From an uncultured Acidobacteriaceae bacterium (GTDB lineage Bacteria; Acidobacteriota; Terriglobia; Terriglobales; Acidobacteriaceae): a stretch of 64,000 bases of DNA. The notes beneath the pieces are model-generated. The model worked only from the letters and a program-made list of their open reading frames with translations. It did not search any database and had not been told where the DNA came from. Location of the stretch: positions 1 through 64,000 of the forward strand of contig CAIKND010000199.1 of the NCBI GenBank assembly GCA_903828675.1, in the 5' to 3' direction. Within the stretch, counting starts at the first letter, position 1. Each line of letters begins with the position of its first letter. Position numbers and translations under genes: made by a program. Below are positions 26,447-36,700 of this stretch, piece by piece.

Positions 26447-26487
26447 GGAGTCAAGCCGGGCCAGGAATTGAGGCCCGGCTTGACTCC
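26447..26487. terminator. Perfect 16-bp hairpin after the catalase-like gene
   Basis: GGAGTCAAGCCGGGCC is followed after nine bases by its exact reverse complement, starting immediately after the TAA stop. No T run follows, so it may act as a transcript-end stabiliser or a factor-assisted terminator. Confidence 0.65.
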
Positions 26488-26685
26488 AGGACCTGGCCAC
26501 TATTCCCTATTCCCTGCCCCAAACGAACTGGGGTACAATTGGCCAGGTTTTGAAGACCGAACCTGCACGTGCGTCTTTTATGGCAGGTGTTGGGGTAAGT
26601 CTGTGCCTACCCACCGCTCTTTCCTGTTTTCGATAGCTGTCTCATCGAGCCCGGTGATCACACCATACGGAGAGGTTGGCCCACT

Positions 26686-27855
26686 ATGAAGATGAACGCT
26701 TCCCGCAGAGACTTTCTTGGCGTCATGGGCATGACTGCCGGCGCGTACCTTGCGCCTTCCAGCCTGCTCGCCAGCCCGCTTGCTCCGGCAAGCCCCGTCG
26801 CCATTGGACTATGTCCCGAGTACAACCGCCAGGTGGTGGATGTGCTCTCCACAATGTTCGACCAGCTCGGCGGACTGGATAGGCTGGTCCGCGGCAAGAC
26901 CGTCGCCATCAAGCTCAACATGACCAGTGTGCCTAAGGACAGGCTGAATTCCATGCCCAACGAGATGACGCACTGGGTTCATCCCCAGGTCATCGGCGCC
27001 CTGGTTTCTCTTCTTGGCAAAGCGGGAGCGCAGCGCGTGCGCCTGCTTGAAAGCGCGCCATTCGGCACCAAGCCGCTTGAGGAGTTTATGATCGCCGCCG
27101 GCTGGCAGCCAAAGGACTTCGCCGGAGCAGCAACGCGCGTCGAATTCGAGAACACCAACTTCCTGGGCAGCGGCAAATCCTATTCCCGGTTCATGGTTCC
27201 AGGCGGCGGTCTCATGTACGCCGGCTACGACCTGAATCACTCCTACATGGATTGCGATGTCTTTGTCTCGCTGGCAAAGCTCAAGGAGCACCGCACCGCC
27301 GGCGTCACCCTCTCGATGAAAAACTGCTTCGGCAACACGCCCTGCACCATTTACAGCAAAGAGGCACCCCTGGACGAGCCCAGCATTGCGCCTATGGGAT
27401 TCCGCGAGCCCATGCACTCCGGCTCCCGCGTACCCCCCAAGAGCGCGCCGCAACCGGTGGCGCAATCGACCGACCCCGGCTACCGCGTGCCCAGAATCAC
27501 CGCCGACCTGGTTGCCGCGCGCCCGGTTCACCTGGCGGTCATCGACGGCATCTACACCATGACCGGCGGCGAACTGCCAAATCAAGGTCGCGGCTGGGTG
27601 CATAAGCCTGTACATCCGGGCGTCTTGATCGCGGGGATGAACTGCGTCTCAACAGATGCGGTAGCCACCGCGGTCATGGGATTGGATCCGATGGCGGATC
27701 GCGGCACACCTCCCTTTGAGACCTGCGACAGCACCCTTCGCCTGGCTGAACAACTGGGCGTCGGCTCCCGCGACCTGAGCCGCATTGAGGTGCGGGGCAC
27801 ACCTGTTTCAAAGGCCCGCTTCCGCTTTCCGCCGCTCTCCGACCTGCTCGGCTGA
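26686..27855 (+). CDS. Tat-exported DUF362 domain protein
   Basis: A 389-residue protein with a twin-arginine signal (ASRRDFLGVMGMTAGAYLAPSS), so it is exported folded and probably carries a cofactor or metal. The body is a DUF362 domain with VAIKLNMTSVP, a central DVFVSLAKLKEHRTAGVTLSMKN motif and an HLAVIDGIYTMTGGELP motif, typical of this family of unknown function that is often annotated as an iron-sulfur related protein; no 4Fe-4S Cys motif is present here. A long leader of about 150 bases with a TACAAT element at 26535 precedes it. A terminator hairpin lies beyond the 3' end. Confidence 0.85.
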   Translation: MKMNASRRDFLGVMGMTAGAYLAPSSLLASPLAPASPVAIGLCPEYNRQVVDVLSTMFDQLGGLDRLVRGKTVAIKLNMTSVPKDRLNSMPNEMTHWVHPQVIGALVSLLGKAGAQRVRLLESAPFGTKPLEEFMIAAGWQPKDFAGAATRVEFENTNFLGSGKSYSRFMVPGGGLMYAGYDLNHSYMDCDVFVSLAKLKEHRTAGVTLSMKNCFGNTPCTIYSKEAPLDEPSIAPMGFREPMHSGSRVPPKSAPQPVAQSTDPGYRVPRITADLVAARPVHLAVIDGIYTMTGGELPNQGRGWVHKPVHPGVLIAGMNCVSTDAVATAVMGLDPMADRGTPPFETCDSTLRLAEQLGVGSRDLSRIEVRGTPVSKARFRFPPLSDLLG

Positions 27856-27917
27856 CGATCCGATCTGCTGGCCTCAGCAATCGACACGTCTCGACAACGC
27901 CTGCGCAAGCAAGAAAA

Positions 27918-27960
27918 GCGCCCCATCTTCAGCCTGAACCTCAAGCCGAAGACGGGGCGC
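27918..27960 (-). terminator. Terminator between convergent DUF362 and FecR-like genes
   Basis: GCGCCCCATCTTC pairs with GAAGACGGGGCGC (one mismatch in 13). On the minus strand it is followed by TTTTCTT, a good intrinsic terminator for the FecR-like gene; on the plus strand by TTCAATTTCT, weaker, for the DUF362 gene. Confidence 0.75.
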
Positions 27961-27999
27961 TTCAATTTCTAGTCTAAAACTGCTGCGGAATCCAGCCTG

Positions 28000-29718
28000 C
28001 TAGCGGTGTGGGCCACCGCCACCAGTGTTACCCCCGCCACCGCCGCCGCTGTGTGAGCCACCACCACCGCCGCCGGAGAAACCGCCTCCGCCGCCGCCGC
28101 TGCTGCTGTGCGATCCACCACCACCGCCGCCGCCACCGCCGCCACCGGAATAACCACCCGAAGGCCGACTCGGCTGCGATCCGCCGGAATAGCCTCCACC
28201 ACCGGTATTACCGCGGCTTGGAGGTGTGTAGGTGTTTGTAGGTGGCGTATACGTATTGCTTGGAGGTGTATACGTGTTGCCCGGAGGCGTATATGTGCGG
28301 GTAGGTCTGGCGTTACTATCGCCACCTGAGCCACGGGGCGAAGGCACGAAGATTGGCCGGTTGCCATACGTCGTCCTGCCTGGGTTCTGGTCGCCGCCTG
28401 CCGATCTGGTTCCCGGATTGGTGGGCGCTGTGCGATTCAAGAATCCCGAGCCGGTCCGTTCAAACCCGGGCTGATCAGACCCCGGTCGCGCACCTACTGG
28501 CCGCAGCGGCGCAACAGAATGCCCGGCAATCGCCACCGGAGCATTCCTGTCCCTGATGGGCAATCCGCCATTTCCGCCGAAGGGGTGCCGGTTGACGCCA
28601 ATGATTGAACCCGGATTTCGCCCCACGGGATGCCGCGGGCCCGGCCGCAGAATGGGATGATAGCCGGAGGGGCCATAACCGATGTTGACCCCGCCACCAC
28701 CGTAATAGCCCATGCCCCAACCCCTGCCGCAACCGCCACCCATCCCTGGAGCCCAGCCCCAGCCAAACGAGTCGTAGAAATTCCAACTGCCGCACTGGTA
28801 GGGCAGAAAACCCCATGACTCGCAGGAAACCCAAACGTACCCAAACCGCGGCGTGAATACCCAATGCCCGCAGCCATACGGGTCCCATCCAGCGCCCGCC
28901 GCCTGATAAGGCGACCAGATATAGCCCTGTCCCGGCACGTTGTACCAGTTGCCGTTGGCGTCCAGGTCGTTCCACGCGGGATTCGGGTTGTCGTTATTGA
29001 TAAAGTTCTTTGCCGCGCCAGTCTGCGCAGATGCCTCGGCGCTCAACACCTGGTCGCGGTCAGAGTTCCACGCATCCCAGGAGTCCGGCTCGATGGTCTC
29101 AGCCAGCGAATAACGGTTGGGGTCTGCCCCGTTCAGAGCCACGCTCTCGCCGCCGTGAAGATCCAGAGCAAGGGCATTTCCGCGCTCCAGGTGGGCGTTG
29201 CCTGAGAACACGGCAACTTCGCCCGGAGGATTGTCCATCTTGATGCGCAGCACGGTGAATCCGCTCGCAGTCGCCACGCAATCGGCAAAACGAATCTTGA
29301 TCTGCTCGCTCTGAAGCTCGAAGTAGGCAAGCCCACCTTCCAGCATCAGTTCGGAATCACCCGCGCCGCTTTGACCGCCGAGCGCAGTCAGCGTGAGAGA
29401 AGTTCCAGGGGAAAGACGAGCCACGCTTCCATCCTGAAACTGGATCTCGGCCTTGCCGTCGTCCCCAGTGAGGATCTGCGTGCCTTCAAAAAGTGGCATA
29501 TTTGCCAGTGCCGGGTCGGCGAGCACCTGGCCACCCTGTGAGACGCGTACCTGCCCATCCACACTGCTCAGACGCGCTGCCGGCGCCCCTTGGCCTGTAT
29601 CGTCGGCCCTTATCGCGCAGGGCAGCAGCAGCGTACCTAGCGCAATGGCGGCCAACCCCAGCCAGCCAGCGCCCCAACGATGTCCAGAAAATCGCCTGAT
29701 ACTCCCAATCCGATTCAT
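28000..29718 (-). CDS. Secreted FecR-domain protein with Trp/Tyr-rich and Gly-rich C-terminus
   Basis: A 572-residue exported protein (signal peptide to about residue 38). Residues 45-150 form a FecR domain (ARLSSVDGQVRVSQGG, GDDGKAEIQFQDGSVARLSPG), then a DUF6600-like region rich in Trp and Tyr (WSPYQAAGAGWDPYGCGHW, GYVWVSCESWGFLPYQCG) with paired Cys. The tail is low complexity: four tandem TYTPP-x-N units, then long runs of Gly and Ser. It is probably a surface or periplasmic protein; sigma/FecI genes are absent, so the FecR domain is not a classical anti-sigma factor. ATG 29718 places the signal peptide at the N-terminus; a longer in-frame start at 29793 would bury it. Confidence 0.78.
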   Translation of the reverse strand: MNRIGSIRRFSGHRWGAGWLGLAAIALGTLLLPCAIRADDTGQGAPAARLSSVDGQVRVSQGGQVLADPALANMPLFEGTQILTGDDGKAEIQFQDGSVARLSPGTSLTLTALGGQSGAGDSELMLEGGLAYFELQSEQIKIRFADCVATASGFTVLRIKMDNPPGEVAVFSGNAHLERGNALALDLHGGESVALNGADPNRYSLAETIEPDSWDAWNSDRDQVLSAEASAQTGAAKNFINNDNPNPAWNDLDANGNWYNVPGQGYIWSPYQAAGAGWDPYGCGHWVFTPRFGYVWVSCESWGFLPYQCGSWNFYDSFGWGWAPGMGGGCGRGWGMGYYGGGGVNIGYGPSGYHPILRPGPRHPVGRNPGSIIGVNRHPFGGNGGLPIRDRNAPVAIAGHSVAPLRPVGARPGSDQPGFERTGSGFLNRTAPTNPGTRSAGGDQNPGRTTYGNRPIFVPSPRGSGGDSNARPTRTYTPPGNTYTPPSNTYTPPTNTYTPPSRGNTGGGGYSGGSQPSRPSGGYSGGGGGGGGGGGSHSSSGGGGGGFSGGGGGGSHSGGGGGGNTGGGGPHR

Positions 29719-29837
29719 GGTATCCAGCCTTCCCTTGGTGCGATCCCACGGCCCAACACCGCCACTATCGGGAACCCAACAACTATACGACACTTTGAAA
29801 ACACAAAAGTCGCGCTCAATCGCAACTCTTCGCAGAT

Positions 29838-30515
29838 TTATGTTCCCACCTGGGCCAGCAGAACCTTGGCCCTCTTCCGCACCCGGTCCATTACGTCCTC
29901 ATCCCCGGCGAGCCGCTCCAGAATGCCCCGAATCGCGCCCAACTGCTGTACCCGTCCATCCTTCCAGGCCTCCACAAGGTATTCGGTCTCCTTGTCCAAC
30001 CCCAGGCGGTCGTGCTGCAACAGCATCTCAAGCCGCGCTCCTTCAAGCAGCGTCTCAGACACCGCGACCAGCGCATCGCCAAGCGTCTGAATATCCTTGT
30101 CTTTCGAGTAGTTGAAGGTGCACTTCCCCTGCCCCTCCGCCCCTTTGTAACTTAGCGTCTTCCAGCCCTGGAAAGCCAACTTCAGATGGCTATCGCACTC
30201 CTGGTTAAACCACTTGTGACGCTGTGCGGTGTCAAAGACGTGGTCGGTAAACTTCGCGCTCAACTCCACTTCACGATCCACGCTGCCCGCATCCATGCCC
30301 TGGGAACCGCCCGCCAGCGTCTTGCCGCGTTCGGAGTGGAAATGACCGCTTCCATCCCTGCGCAGCGTCAGCGTCCAGTGCGATGGAGACAGGCTCGGGT
30401 TTGAAAACTCGACCTCAACCGCCCCGGCAGCCGGATTTTCCGTCTCGGCCTGCGCAAAGGGCGCAGGAACCGCTATCAGCGCGGCGACAACCAAAATCAG
30501 CCAGGCCGCCCTCAT
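29838..30515 (-). CDS. Secreted hypothetical protein
   Basis: A 225-residue protein with a clear signal peptide (hydrophobic core WLILVVAALIAVPAP, cleavage after AQA). The mature part begins with a beta-rich stretch (VEVEFSNPSLSPSHWTLTLRRDGSGHFHSE), has two Cys (CDSHLKLAFQGWKTLS and GQGKCTFNYS) that may form a disulfide in the periplasm, and ends in helices. I do not recognise the family. Its ATG overlaps the ruvC stop (ATGA), so it is co-translated with ruvC, though the functions are not obviously related. Confidence 0.7.
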   Translation of the reverse strand: MRAAWLILVVAALIAVPAPFAQAETENPAAGAVEVEFSNPSLSPSHWTLTLRRDGSGHFHSERGKTLAGGSQGMDAGSVDREVELSAKFTDHVFDTAQRHKWFNQECDSHLKLAFQGWKTLSYKGAEGQGKCTFNYSKDKDIQTLGDALVAVSETLLEGARLEMLLQHDRLGLDKETEYLVEAWKDGRVQQLGAIRGILERLAGDEDVMDRVRKRAKVLLAQVGT

Positions 30516-31033
30516 CGCCCGACTCCCTGCACCCGACTTTGCGAATCCAAAGTCTGCGCCGTATGAATGTGGCAGATGGCGGCCGCAAGCGCATCCGCCG
30601 CATCCGCGGGTTCTGGTATCTCGGCCAGATTCAGCAGCCGTGCCACCATAAACTGCACCTGCTCCTTCTTCGCCAACCCATAGCCCACCACGCTGGATTT
30701 GATTTTCAGCGGAGCATACTCGGCCACCGGAAGCCCCTGACAGGCTGCCGCCAGCAGCGCTACTCCGCGCACTTCCCCCAGTTTCAGAGCCGACTTGGCA
30801 TTCACTGAGTAGAAAACCCCTTCGATGGCCACCGCATCCGGACGCCAGAGTTCCAGCGCCGCTGAGAGTTCCCGAAACACTTGTTCCAGGCGCACCGGCA
30901 GCGTCTTCGTCTTCGCCAGCCGTATCGCTCCCATCGCTTTGCAGACCAAAAGCGGCTCGCGTGCGCTGTCGTCCGACTCCACCACGCCAAACCCCGTCAC
31001 TTCAGTTCCGCAATCAATTCCAAACACCCGCAT
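30512..31033 (-). CDS. ruvC: Holliday junction resolvase
   Basis: A 173-residue RuvC endonuclease that resolves Holliday junctions with RuvAB. All four acidic residues are visible: Asp in MRVFGIDCGTE, Glu in AVAIEGVF, and the two Asp in the EPADAADALAAAICH motif. Typical length is 160-180. The ATG at 31033 is used; a TTG nine bases upstream would add MDA without support. ruvA and ruvB are not in the window. The next gene on the strand, a secreted hypothetical protein, overlaps by four bases. Confidence 0.94.
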   Translation of the reverse strand: MRVFGIDCGTEVTGFGVVESDDSAREPLLVCKAMGAIRLAKTKTLPVRLEQVFRELSAALELWRPDAVAIEGVFYSVNAKSALKLGEVRGVALLAAACQGLPVAEYAPLKIKSSVVGYGLAKKEQVQFMVARLLNLAEIPEPADAADALAAAICHIHTAQTLDSQSRVQGVGR

Positions 31034-31221
31034 AGCGTCCAAGTGTATCGCAGATCACGCTATCTTTTGTTCGGCTGAGGAGCCACAGTCCGCAACCCGG
31101 CAGCAGAGTCGGCTCTTTCCAGGTTCACAGCCTCGACAAATCCCCTTTCTATTTTGATTCGTTTACCAAAGTTTCATCCGGGATCCAATGCCTGCGCCCA
31201 AACGCATGGATAATTGAGAGT

Positions 31222-31698
31222 GTGAACCTGCGAATCGCCCCTGAATCGGTCAAGCGCAACACCGCCCTCTGGCTGCGGCAGGGAATCTCTCCGCCTCGCC
31301 TGGCTTTTACGCTTGCCCTCGGATTCGCCATCGGCTGCATCCCGGTGATCGGCATTCCCACGGTTCTGTGCGCCGCCGTCGCGCTCGCCATGCGCCTGAA
31401 CCTGCCCGCCATCCAGGCCGCCAACTACGCGGCCATGCCCTTGCAACTGCTGCTGATTGTTCCGTTTGTCCGCTTCGGTGGTTGGCTGTTTGCCTCCTCA
31501 CCCCGGCAGTCCGTGTCGCCCCGCGCCCTGCTGCAACTTTCGCCCGGCGGCCTTCTCGCCCAGTTGAGCGGCCTGGCCGGACACGCGCTGTTCGCATGGC
31601 TGCTACTGGCTGGCCCCGCAGTCGTGCTCATCACCCTGACGCTCACCCCGGTGCTACGCCGGATTCCCGCCCTCGCCGCAGCCGAAACCTCCCAATGA
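31222..31698 (+). CDS. DUF2062 membrane protein
   Basis: A 158-residue protein with the DUF2062 pattern: an N-terminal amphipathic segment (ISPPRLAFTLALGFAIGCIPVIG), a second hydrophobic stretch (LCAAVALAMRLNLPAIQAANYAAMPLQLLLIVPF) and a C-terminal helix (LFAWLLLAGPAVVLITLTLTPVL). Starts at GTG. Family members are small inner-membrane proteins of unknown role, sometimes fused to glycosyltransferases. It runs divergently from ruvC and converges with the next gene. Confidence 0.8.
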   Translation: MNLRIAPESVKRNTALWLRQGISPPRLAFTLALGFAIGCIPVIGIPTVLCAAVALAMRLNLPAIQAANYAAMPLQLLLIVPFVRFGGWLFASSPRQSVSPRALLQLSPGGLLAQLSGLAGHALFAWLLLAGPAVVLITLTLTPVLRRIPALAAAETSQ

Positions 31699-31714
31699 AA
31701 CTCGCGCGCGGCCT

Positions 31715-32449
31715 TCAAATCTTGTCGCTGTACTTCAGGGCCGTTTCGGCATCGCGAATGTAGTCGGCAATCCGCTCCCGTTCGCTCTCCGACTCACCGA
31801 TGATCGCGCGAACAATCGCCTCCGGCTCGCCGCTGGAGGCGCGTAGCCTGGACGTCATGTGGCTCATCAGGATGCGTAGATCGTGAAACGCGCGAAGATG
31901 CGTGTTGCGCAGCATTCCACGCGGCTGGATGCCATCGACAATCACGCAAAAACTGGCAATTGCGCCAGCCATGAGGCTAACGGTGGTCCACTGGTAATGC
32001 GCCCACACGCCCGCGCTGGCCGAGGCTACAATCGCCGGCGCCTTCAAAGCCCAGAACGCAAATGCGTCCCTGCGGGCATCCTTCCGATTGGCTTCTGCCC
32101 AGACCTCAAGCTCGGTCATATGGGCCGTCCAGATCTGTTCCGCAGTCTGGTTGAAAAGCCCGCGCGCAATCTGCGGAGCCTCCGCAATTCTCGGCCAGGA
32201 CAGGGTATTTGAAAGCCGCGGCAGTTTGAGCCCGAACGCAGGCGGCGCTGCCATCGGAGGGCTTGGCAAATCGAAGGGAGGCGGCGCAGGTGCCGCTGCT
32301 CCTGACCAGGCGAGTTCCGGCGGCGCGGCATTCTCCTCTGGCACTCCGCTGATCGGGATTACTACGGGCGCAGTCAGCGGAGTTTCTGCATCCAGCCCCG
32401 ATTGCCCTGGTGCAAGGGGCTGTGTATCCGGCGAAGTTGGGTCTGACAT
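31715..32449 (-). CDS. Two-transmembrane protein with Pro-rich N-terminus, SLATT-like layout
   Basis: A 244-residue protein. Residues 1-80 are disordered and Pro/Ala-rich. A helix (QIWTAHMTELEVWAEANRKD) precedes two close transmembrane segments (about 125-145 and 150-172), then a long soluble helical tail (LRILMSHMTSRLRASSG, GESESERERIADYIRD). This order matches the SLATT-type 2TM domain known from nucleotide-activated effector modules, but no partner nucleotidyltransferase is adjacent and the similarity is by layout only. Other two-helix scaffold proteins are possible. Its end lies 17 bases from the convergent DUF2062 gene. Confidence 0.6.
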   Translation of the reverse strand: MSDPTSPDTQPLAPGQSGLDAETPLTAPVVIPISGVPEENAAPPELAWSGAAAPAPPPFDLPSPPMAAPPAFGLKLPRLSNTLSWPRIAEAPQIARGLFNQTAEQIWTAHMTELEVWAEANRKDARRDAFAFWALKAPAIVASASAGVWAHYQWTTVSLMAGAIASFCVIVDGIQPRGMLRNTHLRAFHDLRILMSHMTSRLRASSGEPEAIVRAIIGESESERERIADYIRDAETALKYSDKI

Positions 32450-32556
32450 GGAAAATCTACCTCCAGACCAATTCGGAAGTCCTCAATTAATTCCAATGAG
32501 TGTACGTCAAGTTCCACAGGCTGAAAACTGGGATTTTCGGTACGGAGGTTTCCCGT

Positions 32557-33486
32557 CTACTTTCCGGCGTATGGATCCGGTACCGGTTTCGCGCTCTCCA
32601 CCCATGCCGTGTAGATCAGGTCTCGCAACATACTGGCTCCAGCGGCCAGCCGTTCGGCGGTAAACTCCCGCGACTCCGCGGATCCCGCTCCCGTAAAACC
32701 GCCCGTCTTCTCCAGTTGGTAAACCTTCTCGACCAGGGTCTTGGTCTGCCGCAAATAAGCTACATAGCCGTCGAACATGTCGCCGTCGATTGCCTTTGCC
32801 GGCGTCATCTTCGCCTTTACCTCCGGCGCGTGCAGATTCGCTCCCACAAACGGCCCCTCAAACTGCCAGTGAATCTGGTGGGCGGTGGTATAGCCGTTGG
32901 GATTCGCCCCTACCCAGCCGTTGTATTGGATGGTCGTGTGCAGTGGCTGCGCCCCGTCGCCTACGTAGTGCCCCAGCCAGCCCGCATAGAACACAATCGA
33001 CTGCTCCACGGCGCGCGTGTCCTCGTGGTTCGCTTGCATGGATCGGTACTGGCGCATGGCCGACTTAAGCCTCTCCCACACTTCGCTGGTCACCCAGGGC
33101 TGCAGGCCCACCTTTTCCGGCCGCTGGCCTGCAGCAAACACCTTGGCCTCAAAGTCCAGCCGCCGCCTTGGCAACGGACCGAGCGCGTCGGCAGGCTCCA
33201 GATCGATGAAATGTTCCAGGGCCTGCGCCGCCACCAGCTCCGGCTCAGCCGGCGAACGCCAGCGGTCAGGCTCCGGGCCCAGGTATTCAATTTCGTTCAC
33301 CGCCGCCTCGGAACGCAGAAACGCCGGCACATCGGCGGGCAGCGAACTGGCCGCCAGCCTGTTGATCATGCGATGCCCTTCATTGCCCCATGCGTGAGCA
33401 ACCGGAGAGTGAGTTGCAAGGCAAACCAGCCCTGCTGCAACCACGAACATACGAAGAAGACGGTACGAACCAATGGGAGAAAACAT
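32557..33486 (-). CDS. Secreted S1/P1-type nuclease
   Basis: A 309-residue zinc-dependent nuclease that degrades single-stranded nucleic acids. A signal peptide ends at VAHA, exposing the N-terminal Trp of AWGNEGHRMINRLAA that ligates zinc. Further ligands are visible: Asp near LGPEPDRW, His in ALEHFIDLE, the HYVGDGAQPLHT motif, and HQIHWQFEG. The protein should work outside the cytoplasm in nucleic-acid scavenging for phosphate. Length and motif order match the bacterial members of the family. Confidence 0.92.
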   Translation of the reverse strand: MFSPIGSYRLLRMFVVAAGLVCLATHSPVAHAWGNEGHRMINRLAASSLPADVPAFLRSEAAVNEIEYLGPEPDRWRSPAEPELVAAQALEHFIDLEPADALGPLPRRRLDFEAKVFAAGQRPEKVGLQPWVTSEVWERLKSAMRQYRSMQANHEDTRAVEQSIVFYAGWLGHYVGDGAQPLHTTIQYNGWVGANPNGYTTAHQIHWQFEGPFVGANLHAPEVKAKMTPAKAIDGDMFDGYVAYLRQTKTLVEKVYQLEKTGGFTGAGSAESREFTAERLAAGASMLRDLIYTAWVESAKPVPDPYAGK

Positions 33487-33744
33487 GCAGCAAGTATACG
33501 GCCCGTGAACCTAAGCCCGCCTTCGGGCCCGGGGATCAGAATGCCTCATTTTCGACCCGTATTTTGACTCGGCCGGTAACCGGAGCCCCAAACGGCGGTA
33601 ACTGTAACGTTACGCCTGAGTGGCCTCCACTCCGATTTGGCTAGAGAGTCCTAAATCAAACGCTTATACTACCTGAAAATCACGCCAAGCAAGTTTTAAG
33701 TCACTTTCGAGTAAATCAGGCGTGACTTCAGTAATGGGGGAACT

Positions 33745-36700
33745 ATGGGGGACCGGTTACAAGAGCTTGCGAAAGCCGGTGACGCACACTCCGCACAGGC
33801 GGTCCGGAGCGGTATTTCGATACTCTGGTCTGCCTTGGCGATTTTGGCTCTGGTACTTGCTGCCGGCGCTGTTCTCGCGCGCCTGGCGCTCGGACCGCGC
33901 ATGGATGGAGTGCTCATGCTGGCTGCCGCGGCTGCCGCTGTGCTGCTCGCTCTTCGTCTCCCAATCAAGAATCCCTCAGGTCCAGCATCTGAGTCCGCTC
34001 TCGCCATCGACCCGTTCAGGGACCTTATGGATTCGGCGGGACCAGCGATTGTGGCCATTGGTCTTGATGGCTACCTTACCTACATCAATCCCTCCGCAGA
34101 GCGACTGCTCGGCTACCATGGCGCCGAGCTTATAACTCCCTGGGTCACCATGGGAATCCTGATCCCTGGCGAAGGCGCGCGTCTGGTCGCGGAGATGGAA
34201 AAGCTCTGCGGCATCCACCGGCCGCCTGACCCAACGCCCGCAGGCCGGATGGCGGCTTATATTGAATGCGTTCGCACCCTGCCTCCCAGCCAGGTGCCCA
34301 GCTTCGATGCCCAAATCCGTCGCAAGGACGGCGCCCCACTAACCGTCACGCTGCACATCTCCGCCCGCCGCGATGCTGCGGGCGCGCTTATTGGCCTGGT
34401 TGCAGTAGCAATTGACCAGAGCGCAACCCTGCGGCAGGAACAGGCCCTGCGAGAGTCCCAGGAACGCTACCGGGATCTCTTTGAGAATTCCAGCGAGATG
34501 ATCGCCACGCTTAGCCCTGCTGGCCGTTTCCTCTACGCCAATCCAGCTTGGAAGAGATGCTTCGGAATTGACCATACGTCCCTTCTAGCGCTCGAGTCCT
34601 TCGACGAGCTCTTCAATTCCGATTGCCGGACTGAGGTAGGAGCCCTCTTCCGCCGTGCGCTCGATAGCGAAGGAGTAGATCGCGCCCCGCTGCGCCACCA
34701 CACCCACGATGGCCGCATACTCGAGTTCGAGCTCAGCCTCAGCCAGCGCCAGAAGGCCGGAAACCCAGTGGCCATCCGCTGCCTACTCCGCGATGTCACG
34801 CAGCAGAAACAGCGCGAACACCGCCTCGCCCTGCAGCTGCACGTCAGCCAGATCGTCGGCGAAAACACCTCTCCTGAGGTCGCGGCCATGCGCATCCTCG
34901 AGGCCCTCTGTATCTCCCAAGGCTGGGACATGGCCATCAAATGGGGCGTTGACGCCAAGGAGAACCGGCTCGAATTCGCCACTGCCTGGGGCACTCCTGG
35001 CCACCGCATCGAAGCTCTCATCCAGGAAAGCATCGGGCTCACCATGGCCAGCGGAATCGATCTACCGGGCCGCGCATGGAAAGACGGACGCACGGTCTGG
35101 ATCGCCGACCTCGCTTCCGCACCTCTTAGCCCGCGCATCCAGTCTGCTCTCCGCCATGAAATGGTCTCCGGCTGGGCGGTCCCTGTGCGGGTCGGCAACA
35201 AGGTTCTGGCTGTGCTCGAGTTTTATTGCCACTTCGTGCTGCGTGAGGATCGCGAAGCCATGGCAGCGGTTGAAACTGCTGCCGCGTCGCTCGGCCAGAT
35301 GCTGGCGCGGTCACAAGAGCGGGGACGCGCGGAGGAACTCTACCGGCAGCAAGAGATCCTGCTCGACTCGGTCGCCGATGGCATATGCGGCGTAGATCGC
35401 CACGGCCTCGTCAGCTTTGCCAACCCTGCCGCCGCCCGCCTCCTCGGCGCTCAGGCCTCCAGCATCACCGGCAAGCAGGTTCATGAACTGCTCCACGGGG
35501 CAGCGCCCAAAAATCACCTGTGCGCTGAAGATTGCCCACTCCGTCGAGCTGCCGCGAATCACCGCGCTGCCGCCGGGGAAGACAACGTCTTTCGTGAAGA
35601 CGGCACATCTTTCCCTGCCGAGTACGTTCTAACACCGATCCTCGATCAGGGCCGCTTTTCCGGCTCGGTCCTTAGTTTCCGCGACATCAGTCAGCGCTAC
35701 GCCCTGGACCGCCTCAAAGACGAGTTCATTTCCACCGTCAGTCACGAATTGCGCACGCCCCTTACCTCCATCCGCGGAGCCCTTGGCCTGCTCTCCTCCG
35801 GCATCCTCGGCGACGTTAATGAAAAAGCTGCCAATCTGCTCCGCATTGCCCTCACCAACTCCGACCGCCTGGTCCGGCTCATCAACGACATTCTCGATCT
35901 TGAACGCATCCAGAGCGGGCGCGAGCCTCTCGCCTTTCGCCCCGTTCAACTGGCGGATGTCGTCCGCCAGGCCATTGATGGCATGGCCCCGGTAGCGGAG
36001 GCGGCAGGCGTGCAGCTCATCCATGACGCCACGCAGGTCGAAATTGCAGCCGACCCCGATCGTCTGCTCCAGGTCCTCACCAACCTGCTCTCGAATGCCG
36101 TCAAATTCTCCCCTGCGAACTCAACGATCTCTGTCATGCTTCGCCCTGGCATCACCGGCGTCACTGTCTCCGTCATCGACCATGGCCGCGGAATTCCCGC
36201 CGACAAGCTTGAAGCCATCTTTGGACGCTTCCAGCAGGTCGATGCCTCAGACTCACGCCAAAAAGGTGGCAGCGGCCTCGGACTCGCAATCTGCCGCACG
36301 ATCGTTTTGCAGCATTCCGGCCGCATCTGGGCTGAGCGCAATCCAGTGCGCGGTTCCACCTTCCGCGTTTTCCTTCCCTACCACCCCGTTCCGCTTGAAA
36401 ACGTCGCCAGCGCCCTCGACAGCGAGCCAGGACAGGGCACTGTCCTGCTGGCAGGCGCCAAGGATGAAGCCCGTACCCGCATTGCCGCCCAGTTGACCAG
36501 TCACGGGTATCTCGTCGTCGAGACCTCCACCGTCACCGAGACTCTCGCCGCAGCTCATCAGGGCGTCGAGGCCATCCTCCTCGACACCTCGCTTGACGGC
36601 ATGAACGGTTTTGAGATCCTGCCCTTGCTGCGCCGCCTTGACCCTGAGGCCCGTACCCCGGTCGTTCTGCTCAGTGTGGACAACCCTCAAAGCAACGCCA

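Noticed and set aside
26530-26680. Riboswitch in the DUF362 leader
   Set aside because: The leader is long and somewhat structured, but I could not match it to any known riboswitch core.
28000-28300. Possible CRISPR or simple repeat array
   Set aside because: The repeats are in-frame Gly/Ser and TYTPP codons of the FecR-like protein, with no spacers of constant length.
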